The translations under genes were made by a program, and so were the position numbers. From Lachnospiraceae bacterium MC2017 (lineage in GTDB: Bacteria; Bacillota; Clostridia; Lachnospirales; Lachnospiraceae), in the NCBI GenBank assembly GCA_000701625.1, contig JNJK01000012.1, positions 44,610 to 108,609 of the forward strand: DNA of 64,000 nt, written 5' to 3'. The notes beneath the pieces are model-generated. The model searched no databases and was not told the DNA's origin. It worked only from the letters and a program-made list of their open reading frames with translations. Positions 17,081-26,110 of the stretch are shown here, piece by piece. The first letter of the stretch is position 1. Each line of letters opens with the position of its first letter.

Positions 17081-17497
17081 TCAAAATACAACACCTATTA
17101 TGAACGCAGCCAAAATAAATGGAGCAAACGGAAGTTCCGCATTTCGCCCACACCTGCGGGTCAATATCAAAACTATCGAAAATACAGCGGACAGCACAGA
17201 TGCCACCGTTAATAGTCTTATATTTTCAAACGTTCCCAGCAAAACCCCCGTGACAATAAACATAAGTCCATCTCCTGCTCCTATCTTCCCTCTCGTAAGA
17301 TGACTTATAACAAGTAATGCAATTCCAGTAAAAACTCCTCCTGCGATATCCATCACGCCTCTGCTAAGACTCATACTCTGCCATAGGATCCCTAATATAA
17401 AAAACGGAAGGAGCAAGACAGGATATATCATCCTCTTTCGTATATCTGTTACTGAACAGATCAAAAGACACATTCCAACTAAGATATTTACGATCAT
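17081..17497 (-). CDS. tadV: Prepilin peptidase, A24/TadV type (second copy)
   Basis: This 138-residue integral membrane aspartyl peptidase has one catalytic Asp in VTDIRKRMIYP and the second in the GxGD motif GAGDGLMFI. Both are essential in the A24 family. It cleaves the leader of Flp and TadE-type prepilins at the inner membrane. The ATG at 17497 has GAGG spaced correctly. It is one of two such enzymes in the locus; this copy lies between the two TadE-like genes and may serve them. Confidence 0.87.
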   Translation of the reverse strand: MIVNILVGMCLLICSVTDIRKRMIYPVLLLPFFILGILWQSMSLSRGVMDIAGGVFTGIALLVISHLTRGKIGAGDGLMFIVTGVLLGTFENIRLLTVASVLSAVFSIVLILTRRCGRNAELPFAPFILAAFIIGVVF

Positions 17498-17511
17498 TTC
17501 TGCCTCTTTTT

Positions 17512-18456
17512 CTACATTCCGCAATCCGAACACGGCGGAAGTCCTGTCTCTGACAACGGTACCACTCTTATCGTCCTTTTTAGTCCCGGACAGGTCACTG
17601 ATGAATGCCATCTATCGCCATCCTCGGTTATGTAAAGATCATCTCCATCAGACACCTTTCCCTTTCCGCAGTGTTCACACGGATAATACTTACCACCTCC
17701 GGCATTGCGTTCTGTTCCTACGCTTGCCGGAGTAGTCTCCCGTATAGTGAGATCCAGATGTCTGCATCTTCGGTTCCTGTGGTATACAGTCCCATGTTCC
17801 GTGACATATACCATCTCTTCATCCGTCCCGATGTCCTGACTACTTGTGTTGTCATAACCTGTATATGCCCGTATCCTCGCTCTGTCTGCAACCTTAAAAC
17901 TCGGAGACCCCAAAAATGGAATATCTGTGCGTATCTTGTAGACAGCCGACAGATCTATCATCTGATCGCTACCCATAAGCGATGAATGTATAAAGCTTAT
18001 CCCGTCACTTCCGTTTTCAACAGGTGACTCATCTGCATAATCCCTTCCCAGATCGTCGAGCGTCATACTCTTTCCGGCTGTCACCGAGATGATCCTGCCG
18101 GCGGTTTCCCCTATTGCTCCTCCGTTGCCCGGCATATAAAAATACGCATAGGAATAATTTGTCATATTGCGAGCAGCCTGATGTAAAGATGCCTGCATAT
18201 TTCCGGAAAAGCGTATAGCTTCTATAAGCATCATGAGTCCGACCACGGCAAAAAGAAATAACGGCAAAGCAATTGCCGTTTCAAGCGTCAAACTTCCCTT
18301 AAAGAAAGCGGATACAGATGGTATTTCACCCGTGTTTAAGTTTTGTTTCGGGTTATGTTTATTTATTTCTTCGGGGGATTTACTTGTAAATACAGACTTG
18401 TTTTTTAGTTTACATAATGTATCATGCCATACATTAATTTTTTGGTGAAATACCAC
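17512..18456 (-). CDS. TadE-like pseudopilin with two Cys/His motifs
   Basis: This 314-residue protein has an unusually long N-terminal tail of about 50 residues before the prepilin-like helix (KGSLTLETAIALPLFLFAVV). The C-terminus holds two related Cys/His units: one from YVTEHGTVYHRNRRC to YPCEHCGKG, the other from YITEDGDRWHSSVTC to PPCSDCGM. Each pairs a YxT..G..(Y/W)H element with a final CxxC and looks like a small metal-binding or disulfide knot displayed outside. The start is GTG at 18456 with GGAGG eight bases upstream. It belongs to the Tad operon. Confidence 0.8.
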   Translation of the reverse strand: MVFHQKINVWHDTLCKLKNKSVFTSKSPEEINKHNPKQNLNTGEIPSVSAFFKGSLTLETAIALPLFLFAVVGLMMLIEAIRFSGNMQASLHQAARNMTNYSYAYFYMPGNGGAIGETAGRIISVTAGKSMTLDDLGRDYADESPVENGSDGISFIHSSLMGSDQMIDLSAVYKIRTDIPFLGSPSFKVADRARIRAYTGYDNTSSQDIGTDEEMVYVTEHGTVYHRNRRCRHLDLTIRETTPASVGTERNAGGGKYYPCEHCGKGKVSDGDDLYITEDGDRWHSSVTCPGLKRTIRVVPLSETGLPPCSDCGM

Positions 18457-18523
18457 CTGTATCCGCCTCCTTTCTATTCACACGTCACTGTTCGCTCGTT
18501 TATATCCCATTCCAGTAGGACAT

Positions 18524-19933
18524 TTACTCTATGATCGGTTCATATGCATAGTCCCGTCTTATGGATATATCTTTCCCGCTCTTAGTCTTGAAAAAGACTT
18601 CGGCTTCCAGGTATTCCGCACACCCATCCATTCGAAATCTCTTATTCCCCGGTGTTTCCCTTACATTCATCTCAATTACATCCATAGCACGTTTGACCTT
18701 ATCAGTTTTATTAGTCATCATCAGAAAGATCTTCAGATAATCTTCATACCCCACTCCTTCATTCTGTGTTTTTGCAGAAACGCTCTTATAAAGAGGTATC
18801 TGAAGTACCGTTGCTATACCAAACTCCTCCCCTTTTTTTATTAACGGAATTTTTCCACCATTAAGCAGTGTTTTTACGTCAACAAAGCTTTCGGCTGTTC
18901 CCCACGCCATGAGGATCATATTTGTGAGTGGTTTCTCAAGCTCGGGGGACGCAAGGAGTAGTGCCGCACCAGCTGCCAGGAGTTTTGCCTGATTTTTCTT
19001 TCCCGCATCCTGAAATACAGCTATCGTATTCACCAGTTCTCTTGACACAAAAATCCTCTCGGATACGGATCTTAGATTTGCTATATCCGTGTTTTTCCCA
19101 CAAATAACATATTCCATTTCACACTGCTGAGGACCGGCTTTCTCGCCATCCGTATAATTATGCATTTTCCAGCCGATATACTCTGTGAAAAGCAATTCGT
19201 TAACTGTTGAATCAGGATCATTGTCTGGTCTTACGATTCCGATTCCTTCCGAATTGTTCCTATATGAAACCGTATTTTCTAAAGGAAGCCCTGTGTCCGG
19301 TGCATTCTCCAAATTGTCCTGCAAGTACCTGAGAATACCTTTCCTCTTATCAAAGACCTTTGATATCTTTTTTACATCATCATCAAGATCCAGGTCGTCC
19401 ATCTTTTCCTGAATCGCTCTTCTTCGTATTTCTACGCTTTCACGGTCATTTTCACTATATTTATACTCATCACAATTTGATTTAAGTGCATCTATGACCG
19501 ACATCCCAAACCTGTCCTTTACGGCATGTATGGCCTGCCTTTTAAAAACTCTGCCTCCACTGTCTGTTGCCAGAGATTCACGTAAAATCTGCACTTCTTT
19601 CTGCTTCAATCCCGCCATGTCAGCCGCATCAAAGATTAATAATCCTTTTGCCGGATTGCAGTTATAATCTATATATTTACGAAGATGTTCTTCGGTATTT
19701 TTTTCAGATGCTATTCCCGTTCCATAGGAGGTATCAATGAAATAAAGGTCATAACTTGATAGCAGCTCTCTGTGATATTCCGCAAAGATCGAAGTCAGTC
19801 CCATGTCCATTACCATTTCTGCCCTGCATCTCGCAGCGCTGTATCTGGCGCTGTTAACTATAGCTCCGATTAGTGACAGTATCACCGCCATTATCAGACT
19901 TAGAAACACCGTTATCGTGCCCTTTTTCTTCAA
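18524..19933 (-). CDS. DUF5702-like pilus-assembly membrane protein
   Basis: This 469-residue protein has an N-terminal hydrophobic segment (KKKGTITVFLSLIMAVILSL) followed by a large extracytoplasmic region. The pattern GTITVFLSL…A…NSARY matches proteins annotated as DUF5702/TadG-like in clostridial Tad loci. A second hydrophobic stretch lies near residue 320 (AKLLAAGAALLLASP). The start is TTG at 19933, with GGAGG six bases upstream. It lies directly after the Flp pilin gene in the operon. The precise function is unknown; a minor pilus component or anchor is likely. Confidence 0.78.
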   Translation of the reverse strand: MKKKGTITVFLSLIMAVILSLIGAIVNSARYSAARCRAEMVMDMGLTSIFAEYHRELLSSYDLYFIDTSYGTGIASEKNTEEHLRKYIDYNCNPAKGLLIFDAADMAGLKQKEVQILRESLATDSGGRVFKRQAIHAVKDRFGMSVIDALKSNCDEYKYSENDRESVEIRRRAIQEKMDDLDLDDDVKKISKVFDKRKGILRYLQDNLENAPDTGLPLENTVSYRNNSEGIGIVRPDNDPDSTVNELLFTEYIGWKMHNYTDGEKAGPQQCEMEYVICGKNTDIANLRSVSERIFVSRELVNTIAVFQDAGKKNQAKLLAAGAALLLASPELEKPLTNMILMAWGTAESFVDVKTLLNGGKIPLIKKGEEFGIATVLQIPLYKSVSAKTQNEGVGYEDYLKIFLMMTNKTDKVKRAMDVIEMNVRETPGNKRFRMDGCAEYLEAEVFFKTKSGKDISIRRDYAYEPIIE

Positions 19934-20003
19934 TCAATACCTCCTTTCAGGAATAAAAAAGAAACGGATTTTTGTAGAGAAAAATACTTGAAAAAAGATT
20001 ATC

Positions 20004-20165
20004 TTAGATCGATGTTGCCTTATCGTTGATGGTCTTAAAGATCTTATCTACAAGTGTTGTAAGCTGTTCTTTAAAAATGATCACGAGACTAATCAGTACA
20101 ACCAGGATCAAAATTATCTCAACTGTTCCAATAGCATCCTCTTCTGCAAGAAAATTCTTAAACAT
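20004..20165 (-). CDS. flp: Flp1-type major pilin
   Basis: This 53-residue pilin precursor reads MFKNFLAEEDAIGTVEIILI and then a single long hydrophobic helix with a short charged end. The class IVb hallmark is a short leader ending in Gly followed by a hydrophobic stretch with Glu at mature position 3-5. The ATG at 20165 follows GGAGG eight bases upstream. It lies between tadC and the DUF5702 gene and is the likely structural subunit of the fibre. Only one such gene is present. Confidence 0.9.
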   Translation of the reverse strand: MFKNFLAEEDAIGTVEIILILVVLISLVIIFKEQLTTLVDKIFKTINDKATSI

Positions 20166-20212
20166 AGTTTTTTCCTCCTTTCGTATTTTTTCCCACCCAC
20201 CCATCCAAATAT

Positions 20213-21670
20213 TTACAATGAAAATGACAAAAAAGCCGGTATTATAACTATTACCATAACTATCAGGAGCATAATTCCCATCGGAAGCAGGAGTTTTGTC
20301 CCGGCTTCTTCGCCCCTTTTTCTGGCTGAAGCTTTTCTTTCTGCAAAAGCTTCCCCTGCATCCTGCTCTAAAGCTCCCAGGAGACCTGCACTACCTTTTC
20401 TCAGATTCTGACTTAGAAGAGTTCCCAGTCTGCTGTAATGCCGTATTCCAACACGATTTCCCAGATTTTCATATGCCTGTGCCTCTGACACGCCGCTATT
20501 CATTTCGTACAGGGTAACCTGCAGTTCCTCATAGGCATATGCAACCTTTCCTGTTGCTTCTTTTCTCTTCTCATAATCGTGGACTATCTTATCAATGGTT
20601 CCTCGAATGGTCATTCCCGCACTTAAAAGCAAGATCATCTTGTTAAGAATTTCAGGATAGTCCCTAAGCATTTCCTTTTCTCTACGTTTTATCTTGTCAT
20701 CAAGTTCCCCGTCTCTTCCAATGTAAACAGCCACTCCGCATAAAAAAGTCATAAAAAGGATCACACCACCTGTATGCTTTGCTTTTCTGCGGTAGATAAC
20801 AGTTTTATCACCGATCTTTCCGGGCAATATCAGCTCTTCTTCTGATGCTGTTTTTTCATCAATTTGCCCGATCTTACGAAGCAATGCGTCATGGACTGCT
20901 TTTTCCGTACTTTGTACGGCAGGATAGATTCTTACCGGAAACCGGATTTCTTTTCTTTTATCAAAGTAAGAAAGCTCTGCCGTGAGTATCACCGCCATCC
21001 CCTTTTGATCCCGGAAATCCTCGCGTATCCGTCCCTCTCCGTCGATACATTCATAGGTATCCGGACGCCAGTTTATAACCACATTTTCTCCATCAACTGT
21101 TTCCGGCAGACAAAGATCATGATCCACATGGTCAAGACTCCTGTTTTCTCCAAGGATTTCCACATAAAGCCTTTTTTCTACGCGATCAAAAGCATCTTCT
21201 GTTTCTTTGTCGTCTAGCTGACGCTCTCCAACCGTTATCTTTAGTTCTTCCGGCAGCTTCTTTCCGTCAATCTCTGCCGTCAAGGTGTTTTCACTGCCTC
21301 CGCCGCCGTAAGTATTCCGCATCAACCGGTTTTCTGGGATTATTCCGCTTTCAACCGTATTTTTACATGTGATTCCCATTGCCAAAATATTTCCCGCAAA
21401 AACAATCAGAAGAATTTCTGCAAGTTTTCTTGCAATAAACTTTTTTGTCTCTTTCTTTCCATCACCTGATGGAACCAGCAATTTTTGCTTTTTCCTGATA
21501 TCTTCATTTTTTAATGCAGGAAAATACTTCAACATAAAGACTGCTATCTTCAGAAATACCCGGTAAATAGCCCCGTCCTTTTTGTCTGAAATCTCATGTA
21601 TGGAAACACGAAAAGTCCATATGATCAAAAACAGAAATACCAGAATTATCAGAAAGTGAAAAAGGAGCAT
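20213..21670 (-). CDS. tadC: TadC-like inner-membrane platform protein with large insert
   Basis: This 485-residue protein carries a type II secretion F (GspF) domain at the C-terminus (EMLRDYPEILNKMILLLSAG, then GSAGLLGALEQDAGEAF and a final pair of hydrophobic segments). Two membrane segments lie near residues 5-25 and 85-105. A region of roughly 200 residues between the latter and the F domain is predicted extracytoplasmic and resembles no family I know. Typical TadC is about 300 residues, so this is an enlarged form. The ATG is 3 bp after the tadB stop, with GAGG in the end of tadB. Confidence 0.85.
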   Translation of the reverse strand: MLLFHFLIILVFLFLIIWTFRVSIHEISDKKDGAIYRVFLKIAVFMLKYFPALKNEDIRKKQKLLVPSGDGKKETKKFIARKLAEILLIVFAGNILAMGITCKNTVESGIIPENRLMRNTYGGGGSENTLTAEIDGKKLPEELKITVGERQLDDKETEDAFDRVEKRLYVEILGENRSLDHVDHDLCLPETVDGENVVINWRPDTYECIDGEGRIREDFRDQKGMAVILTAELSYFDKRKEIRFPVRIYPAVQSTEKAVHDALLRKIGQIDEKTASEEELILPGKIGDKTVIYRRKAKHTGGVILFMTFLCGVAVYIGRDGELDDKIKRREKEMLRDYPEILNKMILLLSAGMTIRGTIDKIVHDYEKRKEATGKVAYAYEELQVTLYEMNSGVSEAQAYENLGNRVGIRHYSRLGTLLSQNLRKGSAGLLGALEQDAGEAFAERKASARKRGEEAGTKLLLPMGIMLLIVMVIVIIPAFLSFSL

Positions 21671-21673
21671 TGA

Positions 21674-22411
21674 TCAAACCTCGATAGCTGTGATCTTCTC
21701 AGCCATTTTGAAAGAAACGAAATATGATATGAGGCACGCTGTCATTACCACAGTGCCCACTATATTGTGATAAAGAACGGATAGAAAATCCGATTGAGCT
21801 ATGTTTAGATAAAAAATAATACCAAAGGGAACTGCTTCCATAACACGGGTCTCGTACTGTTTTGCACTGAGCTCTGTCTCGATCTCTCGGAGCACGTCGA
21901 TTTTGTCTCCGATCACGTCACTTGCACGTCGTATAATACCGGTCAGATCTCCACCGCTTCTCTTTGCGGCAGTAAATACATTTGCAAAATCCAATATATC
22001 TTCTATACCTGTCCTGTCCGCAAGATCTTGAAGTATCCTTTCCAATGTCTCATTTGACCGGAGTCTCCTTGTCATTATTGCTGCCTCCCTTGCCATAAGA
22101 CCATCTGAACCGTACATTTTCTCAATTTCCCGTCCCGCATCTATAAATGCATTCTCTACAGAACTTCCTGCATTAAGAGCAGACTGTACTGACAATATCA
22201 GTTCTCGGAATTCCAGCAACATCTCATGCTTTCGCTTATGTATCATTTTTTCTTTTTTATATTTCAGGAAAAAATATAGAAATGGGAGCATTATAAAAAA
22301 TGCTATAAATGATCTGTAAAAAGTAAATGCCGTAATGGCAATAAGAATCGTCCCTTCTGTAGAATAGAGAATCTTTTCATTTAACGAAAAAGTATATTCC
22401 TTATAGTTCAC
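21674..22411 (-). CDS. tadB: TadB-like inner-membrane platform protein
   Basis: This 245-residue T2SS-F-domain protein has two N-terminal hydrophobic segments and two at the C-terminus. The cytoplasmic F domain is visible as LLEFRELILSVQSALNAGSS then FANVFTAAKRSGGDLTGIIR. The start is taken as GTG at 22411, which overlaps the tadA stop as GTGA; another GTG four codons upstream is less likely because its SD abuts it. It forms the platform with TadC on which TadA acts. Confidence 0.87.
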   Translation of the reverse strand: MNYKEYTFSLNEKILYSTEGTILIAITAFTFYRSFIAFFIMLPFLYFFLKYKKEKMIHKRKHEMLLEFRELILSVQSALNAGSSVENAFIDAGREIEKMYGSDGLMAREAAIMTRRLRSNETLERILQDLADRTGIEDILDFANVFTAAKRSGGDLTGIIRRASDVIGDKIDVLREIETELSAKQYETRVMEAVPFGIIFYLNIAQSDFLSVLYHNIVGTVVMTACLISYFVSFKMAEKITAIEV

Positions 22412-23601
22412 AGTAGTCCGCACCTTTCAAGTTTTTCCGTATGGATCAGCGGATTTATCTGTGTGAGCCTCTCTCCATCAAATTTATATATTGGACGTAT
22501 CATTATCTCTCCATCCTGAAATCCCAGGATTTCCGTAATTTCCAATACTTTACGGCTTTTATCACGCAGCCGCCCCAAATGTACTATTATGTCAACCGCT
22601 GAAGCAATCTGACGCCTGATAGCAGTAAGTGGAAGCTCCATTCCGGCCATCAGTACCATGACCTCCAGACGCAGGAGCATATCCTTTGCACTGTTTGCGT
22701 GTCCCGTGGACAGGCTTCCGTCGTGCCCTGTATTCGCAGCCTGAAGAAAATCCAGAGCTGCTCCGTCACGTACTTCTCCAACCACGATCCGGTCAGGACG
22801 CATACGAAGTGATGATTTGATAAGATCTCTTATCGTTATCGGTCGGCATCCCTCAACGTTTGCATTTCTGGTTTCCAGTCTTACGAGATTCGGAATTCCC
22901 TGAATCTGAAGTTCCGCAGAATCTTCTATGGTGATAACCCGGGTTTCTTCAGGTATGAAACCCGACAGCGCATTCAGAAATGTCGTTTTTCCGCTTCCGG
23001 TTCCTCCAGATATAAAAATGTTATATCCACTTATTACCAGTTTTTTTAAGAAATCAACAGCTTCCGTTGTCACCGCACCGAATCTGATAAGATCGTCCAT
23101 TCGTATCGGTTTATCCGGAAATCTTCGTATAGTTATAACCGGACCATTGAGTGCAACAGGATTCATTACTATATTTACACGAGAGCCATTTTCGAGTCTC
23201 GCATCTACTATTGGAGACGCTTCATTTACTACTCTGTTTGAGCCCGCTGCAATCTGCTGTACAACATCATTAAGAGCTTCTCTCGATTCAAATCTCCTGT
23301 CCCATATACTCAGTCTGCCACTTTTTTCTATAAAAATATTTTCTGTTCCGTTCACCATTATTTCAGTGACGCTCGGATCATCAATAAGTGGCTGTATAAC
23401 GCCTTTTTTTCTTATAGAATCAAAAAGTTCTATTTTAAGTCTCTGCTTTTCATTTAGACTTAAATAAATACTTCTTCCTTTATCAGTGATCACCTGACTA
23501 ATAAGTTCTTCTATCTCTTCGTCCTGCACTTCTCGCGTAAGATCGATCTTTTTAAGTATCGCATCATGGAGCTCTGTCCGGATCTCCTTTAGATCCCTCA
23601 T
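22408..23601 (-). CDS. tadA: TadA/CpaF secretion ATPase
   Basis: This 397-residue hexameric ATPase powers Flp pilus assembly from the cytoplasmic face. Walker A is GGTGSGKTT at residues 199-207, the Asp box is TIEDSAELQ, Walker B is RPDRIVVGEVRDGAALD, and the His box is TGHDGSLSTGHANS. The N-terminal three-helix domain of the CpaF group is present. The ATG overlaps the tadZ stop by four bases (ATGA). Confidence 0.95.
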   Translation of the reverse strand: MRDLKEIRTELHDAILKKIDLTREVQDEEIEELISQVITDKGRSIYLSLNEKQRLKIELFDSIRKKGVIQPLIDDPSVTEIMVNGTENIFIEKSGRLSIWDRRFESREALNDVVQQIAAGSNRVVNEASPIVDARLENGSRVNIVMNPVALNGPVITIRRFPDKPIRMDDLIRFGAVTTEAVDFLKKLVISGYNIFISGGTGSGKTTFLNALSGFIPEETRVITIEDSAELQIQGIPNLVRLETRNANVEGCRPITIRDLIKSSLRMRPDRIVVGEVRDGAALDFLQAANTGHDGSLSTGHANSAKDMLLRLEVMVLMAGMELPLTAIRRQIASAVDIIVHLGRLRDKSRKVLEITEILGFQDGEIMIRPIYKFDGERLTQINPLIHTEKLERCGLL

Positions 23602-24593
23602 GCTGCGTCACCACCCACCAGCTTTCTTGCATATTCTCCCAGTTCACTCCGCCCAAGATACTGCGGCGTACAGGAAAGACTGCTAAAGTACGGAATCCGA
23701 AGTTTTAACGTTTTTTCAAGGATACTATCCTTTTCAAGTATTCTGAGCATCGCTTCGTACTGTTCTACTTTTGCGTCAGAAACCGTACCTTCGCGTACCG
23801 GAGTGTAGATCCTGCTGCATCCCTGCAATAACTCTAAGAATCCGTCAACCGTGTCACCAAAATCCACTATCACATGGTCATAGTCACATTTCATGATCTC
23901 ATTAAAGAAAACGAACCAGCTTTCTCTATCTACAGCCCTTATATCAAGTGGCGAGATCACCGGTGGTATGAAGTCCATATTCCCGAGTTTCTGAACCATG
24001 CTCGCAAGCTTACACGGAAAATTTCTTTTTTTCTGGCCCACATAAAAAAGGAGATCCGAAATATCCGACATAAAATTTTGCTGTAAAAGCTGATTAAATC
24101 CGGAGTATTCCTCAAGGTTTACATAAAGCACTTTGCTCCGCTCTGCAAGCACCTGTCCAAGTGCTAAAGCAAAAGAGGTTCTGAAACATCTTCCTACAGG
24201 AGAATATATTCCGATCAATTTTGTAGAAGTAGAATTATTCGTAACAAATTCTGTTTCCGGCCTGTCTGCGTAGTAACTCATAACTTCACGCATTATATTT
24301 TCCGATGACTGATATCGAAAGATCGTCCGTCTCCCTTTGTTGTCATGAACCGTATCGTCTTCTGACAGGATCATTGTTTCGCCTGTATTAACTGCTTCCA
24401 GTTCCTCATCTATCTGCTCCTCAGGGATCAGCAGGATATCCAGCTGATTTTCCCTGACATAGTCCCTAAGACAGGATTTATCGGTAAATCCCTGTATTTC
24501 AAGCGGAACCGATCTGCATTCCATAAGATAGTTCATGAGTTTTGTAACATATTCTTCATTTGTATCAAAAACCGCAAGCACATTCTTATCCAT
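23598..24593 (-). CDS. tadZ: TadZ/CpaE-like localisation protein with degenerate P-loop
   Basis: This 331-residue protein has a receiver-like N-terminal domain (VLAVFDTNEEYVTKLMNYL, but no typical phospho-Asp context) and a C-terminal ParA/MinD-like fold. Where the deviant Walker A should be, the sequence reads YSPVGRCFRTSFALALG, with no lysine signature (KGGxGK/T). The switch region HVIVDFGDTVDGFLELLQG is retained. In other Tad systems this protein marks the assembly site. It may bind nucleotide weakly or not at all here. AAAGGA precedes the ATG. Confidence 0.87.
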   Translation of the reverse strand: MDKNVLAVFDTNEEYVTKLMNYLMECRSVPLEIQGFTDKSCLRDYVRENQLDILLIPEEQIDEELEAVNTGETMILSEDDTVHDNKGRRTIFRYQSSENIMREVMSYYADRPETEFVTNNSTSTKLIGIYSPVGRCFRTSFALALGQVLAERSKVLYVNLEEYSGFNQLLQQNFMSDISDLLFYVGQKKRNFPCKLASMVQKLGNMDFIPPVISPLDIRAVDRESWFVFFNEIMKCDYDHVIVDFGDTVDGFLELLQGCSRIYTPVREGTVSDAKVEQYEAMLRILEKDSILEKTLKLRIPYFSSLSCTPQYLGRSELGEYARKLVGGDAA

Positions 24594-24614
24594 TGTGTTT
24601 TCCTTTCCTTGAAT

Positions 24615-25022
24615 TCAAAGTCTCGATATGAGGATGCCGAGACTTATAGGTATTGCCATTGGTATCTTTAGATCACGGATCTTTTTCTCTCTTATAGCCA
24701 TAGATATTGTAAGTATCACCGCTATTACAGTAACCGGTATAAGACTCATCTTTAATCCGTTGAGCCCCGTAAAAACTCCAACTGCCATGAGCAGCTTCAC
24801 ATCACCTGCTCCGATAAGGCGCATCGCATAAAACGGATAAAAAAATATGAACGGACATATTACGCCTGCTATCAGATCTATAGGATCAGTAACTCCATTG
24901 GTCAGACGTAATAAAAGCCCGATCGTCATGCAAAATATGATCAACTGATTATCCACATAACGATATTTCAGATCCGTCATGGATGAAGCCACGAGCAGCA
25001 GGAACAGCACATGTTCTTCCAT
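24615..25022 (-). CDS. tadV: Prepilin peptidase, A24/TadV type (first copy)
   Basis: This 135-residue membrane aspartyl peptidase has catalytic Asp residues in MTDLKYRYVDN and in GAGDVKLLMAVG. It is the first gene of the Tad operon, with GAGAGGACG before the ATG. It presumably processes the Flp prepilin encoded downstream. Length and topology (four to five helices) are normal for the short, methylase-lacking form. Confidence 0.9.
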   Translation of the reverse strand: MEEHVLFLLLVASSMTDLKYRYVDNQLIIFCMTIGLLLRLTNGVTDPIDLIAGVICPFIFFYPFYAMRLIGAGDVKLLMAVGVFTGLNGLKMSLIPVTVIAVILTISMAIREKKIRDLKIPMAIPISLGILISRL

Positions 25023-25063
25023 GCTTTCGTCCTCTCAATATGCAATTAATTATTTTGAATTTT

Positions 25064-25078
25064 CTGCTGAATCAGCAG
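25064..25078. promoter_or_regulatory. 15-bp perfect palindrome in Tad operon leader
   Basis: CTGCTGAATCAGCAG is a perfect 7-1-7 palindrome between the predicted promoter and the first Tad gene. It could be an operator or an RNA hairpin. Confidence 0.5.
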
Positions 25079-25121
25079 TATGACGCAGAAAGAATTATCT
25101 GCGACCGAATTGACGAAAGCT

Positions 25122-25150
25122 ACTTTACTATATTCTCTATGCTTTGTCCA
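25122..25150 (-). promoter_or_regulatory. Predicted sigma-70-type promoter of the Tad operon
   Basis: On the minus strand TGGACA is followed by 17 bp and TAAAGT. The start would be near 25115, giving a leader of about 90 bases. Confidence 0.5.
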
Positions 25151-25200
25151 GCGATTTTTTGTTCTAATTCATGTACAAATATTAAGCTGTTGGTTTTTAG

Positions 25201-25229
25201 TTGACCTAAAATAAAGTAAAGCTTAGAAT
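25201..25229 (+). promoter_or_regulatory. Promoter of upp
   Basis: TTGACC, a 17-bp spacer and TAGAAT form a near-consensus vegetative promoter, 70 bp upstream of the upp ATG. Confidence 0.75.
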
Positions 25230-25299
25230 ATACAAGGAATTTTAGAGTAAATTTTTCCCGAATGAATCATTGTAGATTAATTAAGAATGGAGTACCAAA

Positions 25300-25947
25300 A
25301 TGGAAGATTTAAGAAACCTTGAGAATGTCGAAATCCTTGATCATCCGCTTATCCAGCACAAGATCACAAGACTTCGCGACAAGACAACAGGTACTGCAGA
25401 GTTCCGCCAGCTGGTAAATGAGATTGCCATGCTGATGGGTTACGAGGCTCTCCGTGACCTCGAGACCACAGATATCGATGTAGAAACACCGATCGAGACC
25501 TGCAAATCCCCTGTTCTCGCAGGAAAGAAGCAGGCTGTAGTTCCGATCCTCCGTGCAGGTCTTGGTATGACAGACGGCGTGCTCAGACTCCTTCCTGCTG
25601 CAAAAGTAGGCCACATTGGTCTTTACAGAGACGAGGAGACACATAAGCCTCATGCATACTACTGCAAGCTTCCTGATCCTATCAGCCTCCGCACCATCAT
25701 CGTTACCGATCCGATGCTCGCAACAGGTGGATCCGCTATCGACGCGATCAATTTCATCAAAGAAAAGGGCGGCGTAAAGATCAAGTTTATGTGCATCATT
25801 GCTGCTCCTGAAGGACTTAAGGCACTCCACGAAGCCCATCCTGATATCCAGATCTATGTAGGACATCTTGATCGTCAGCTTAATGAAGATGCTTATATCT
25901 GCCCGGGTCTTGGTGATGCCGGCGACCGAATCTTTGGTACAAAATAA
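25300..25947 (+). CDS. upp: Uracil phosphoribosyltransferase
   Basis: This 215-residue cytosolic salvage enzyme makes UMP from uracil and PRPP. The family features are [33 protein letters not shown], the PRPP loop [12 protein letters not shown] and the uracil-binding C-terminal [21 protein letters not shown] lies seven bases before the ATG. It is a single gene with its own promoter, divergent from the Tad operon and closed by a series of hairpins. Confidence 0.97.
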   Translation: MEDLRNLENVEILDHPLIQHKITRLRDKTTGTAEFRQLVNEIAMLMGYEALRDLETTDIDVETPIETCKSPVLAGKKQAVVPILRAGLGMTDGVLRLLPAAKVGHIGLYRDEETHKPHAYYCKLPDPISLRTIIVTDPMLATGGSAIDAINFIKEKGGVKIKFMCIIAAPEGLKALHEAHPDIQIYVGHLDRQLNEDAYICPGLGDAGDRIFGTK

Positions 25948-25972
25948 GAATTTTATATTTCTTACAGAACAA

Positions 25973-26069
25973 AGAATCCGACTTTGTCGGATTCTCCGCG
26001 CAAGCGCGGGAGCCGTAGGCTCTTCCTATCCGCGCGCGACGCATCCCAATGCACGTAGTGCATTTTTTG
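25973..26069 (+). terminator. Serial hairpins ending in a terminator after upp
   Basis: Four short hairpins follow one another: AGAATCCGAC/GTCGGATTCT, CCGCGC/GCGCGG, GAGCC/GGCTC and AATGCAC/GTGCATT. The last is followed by six T. Three of the four have a three-base loop and two share the loop GTA. Confidence 0.75.
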
Positions 26070-26070
26070 A

Positions 26071-26110
26071 TTATAGGAATTCCAACGGAATTTCCTATAA
26101 GTCAAAAAAG
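26071..26110. repeat. REP-like palindromic repeat, copy 2
   Basis: This is nearly identical to 4408-4446: TTAT, the AGGAATTCC-AAC-GGAATTTCCT palindrome, then ATAAGT and an A run. It lies between two terminator hairpins. Confidence 0.75.

Noticed and set aside
18474..18505. Partial copy of the dispersed repeat between the TadE-like and DUF5702 genes
   Set aside because: Only short phrases (TTCACACGT, CACTGTTCGCTCG) match; this is not enough to exclude chance.
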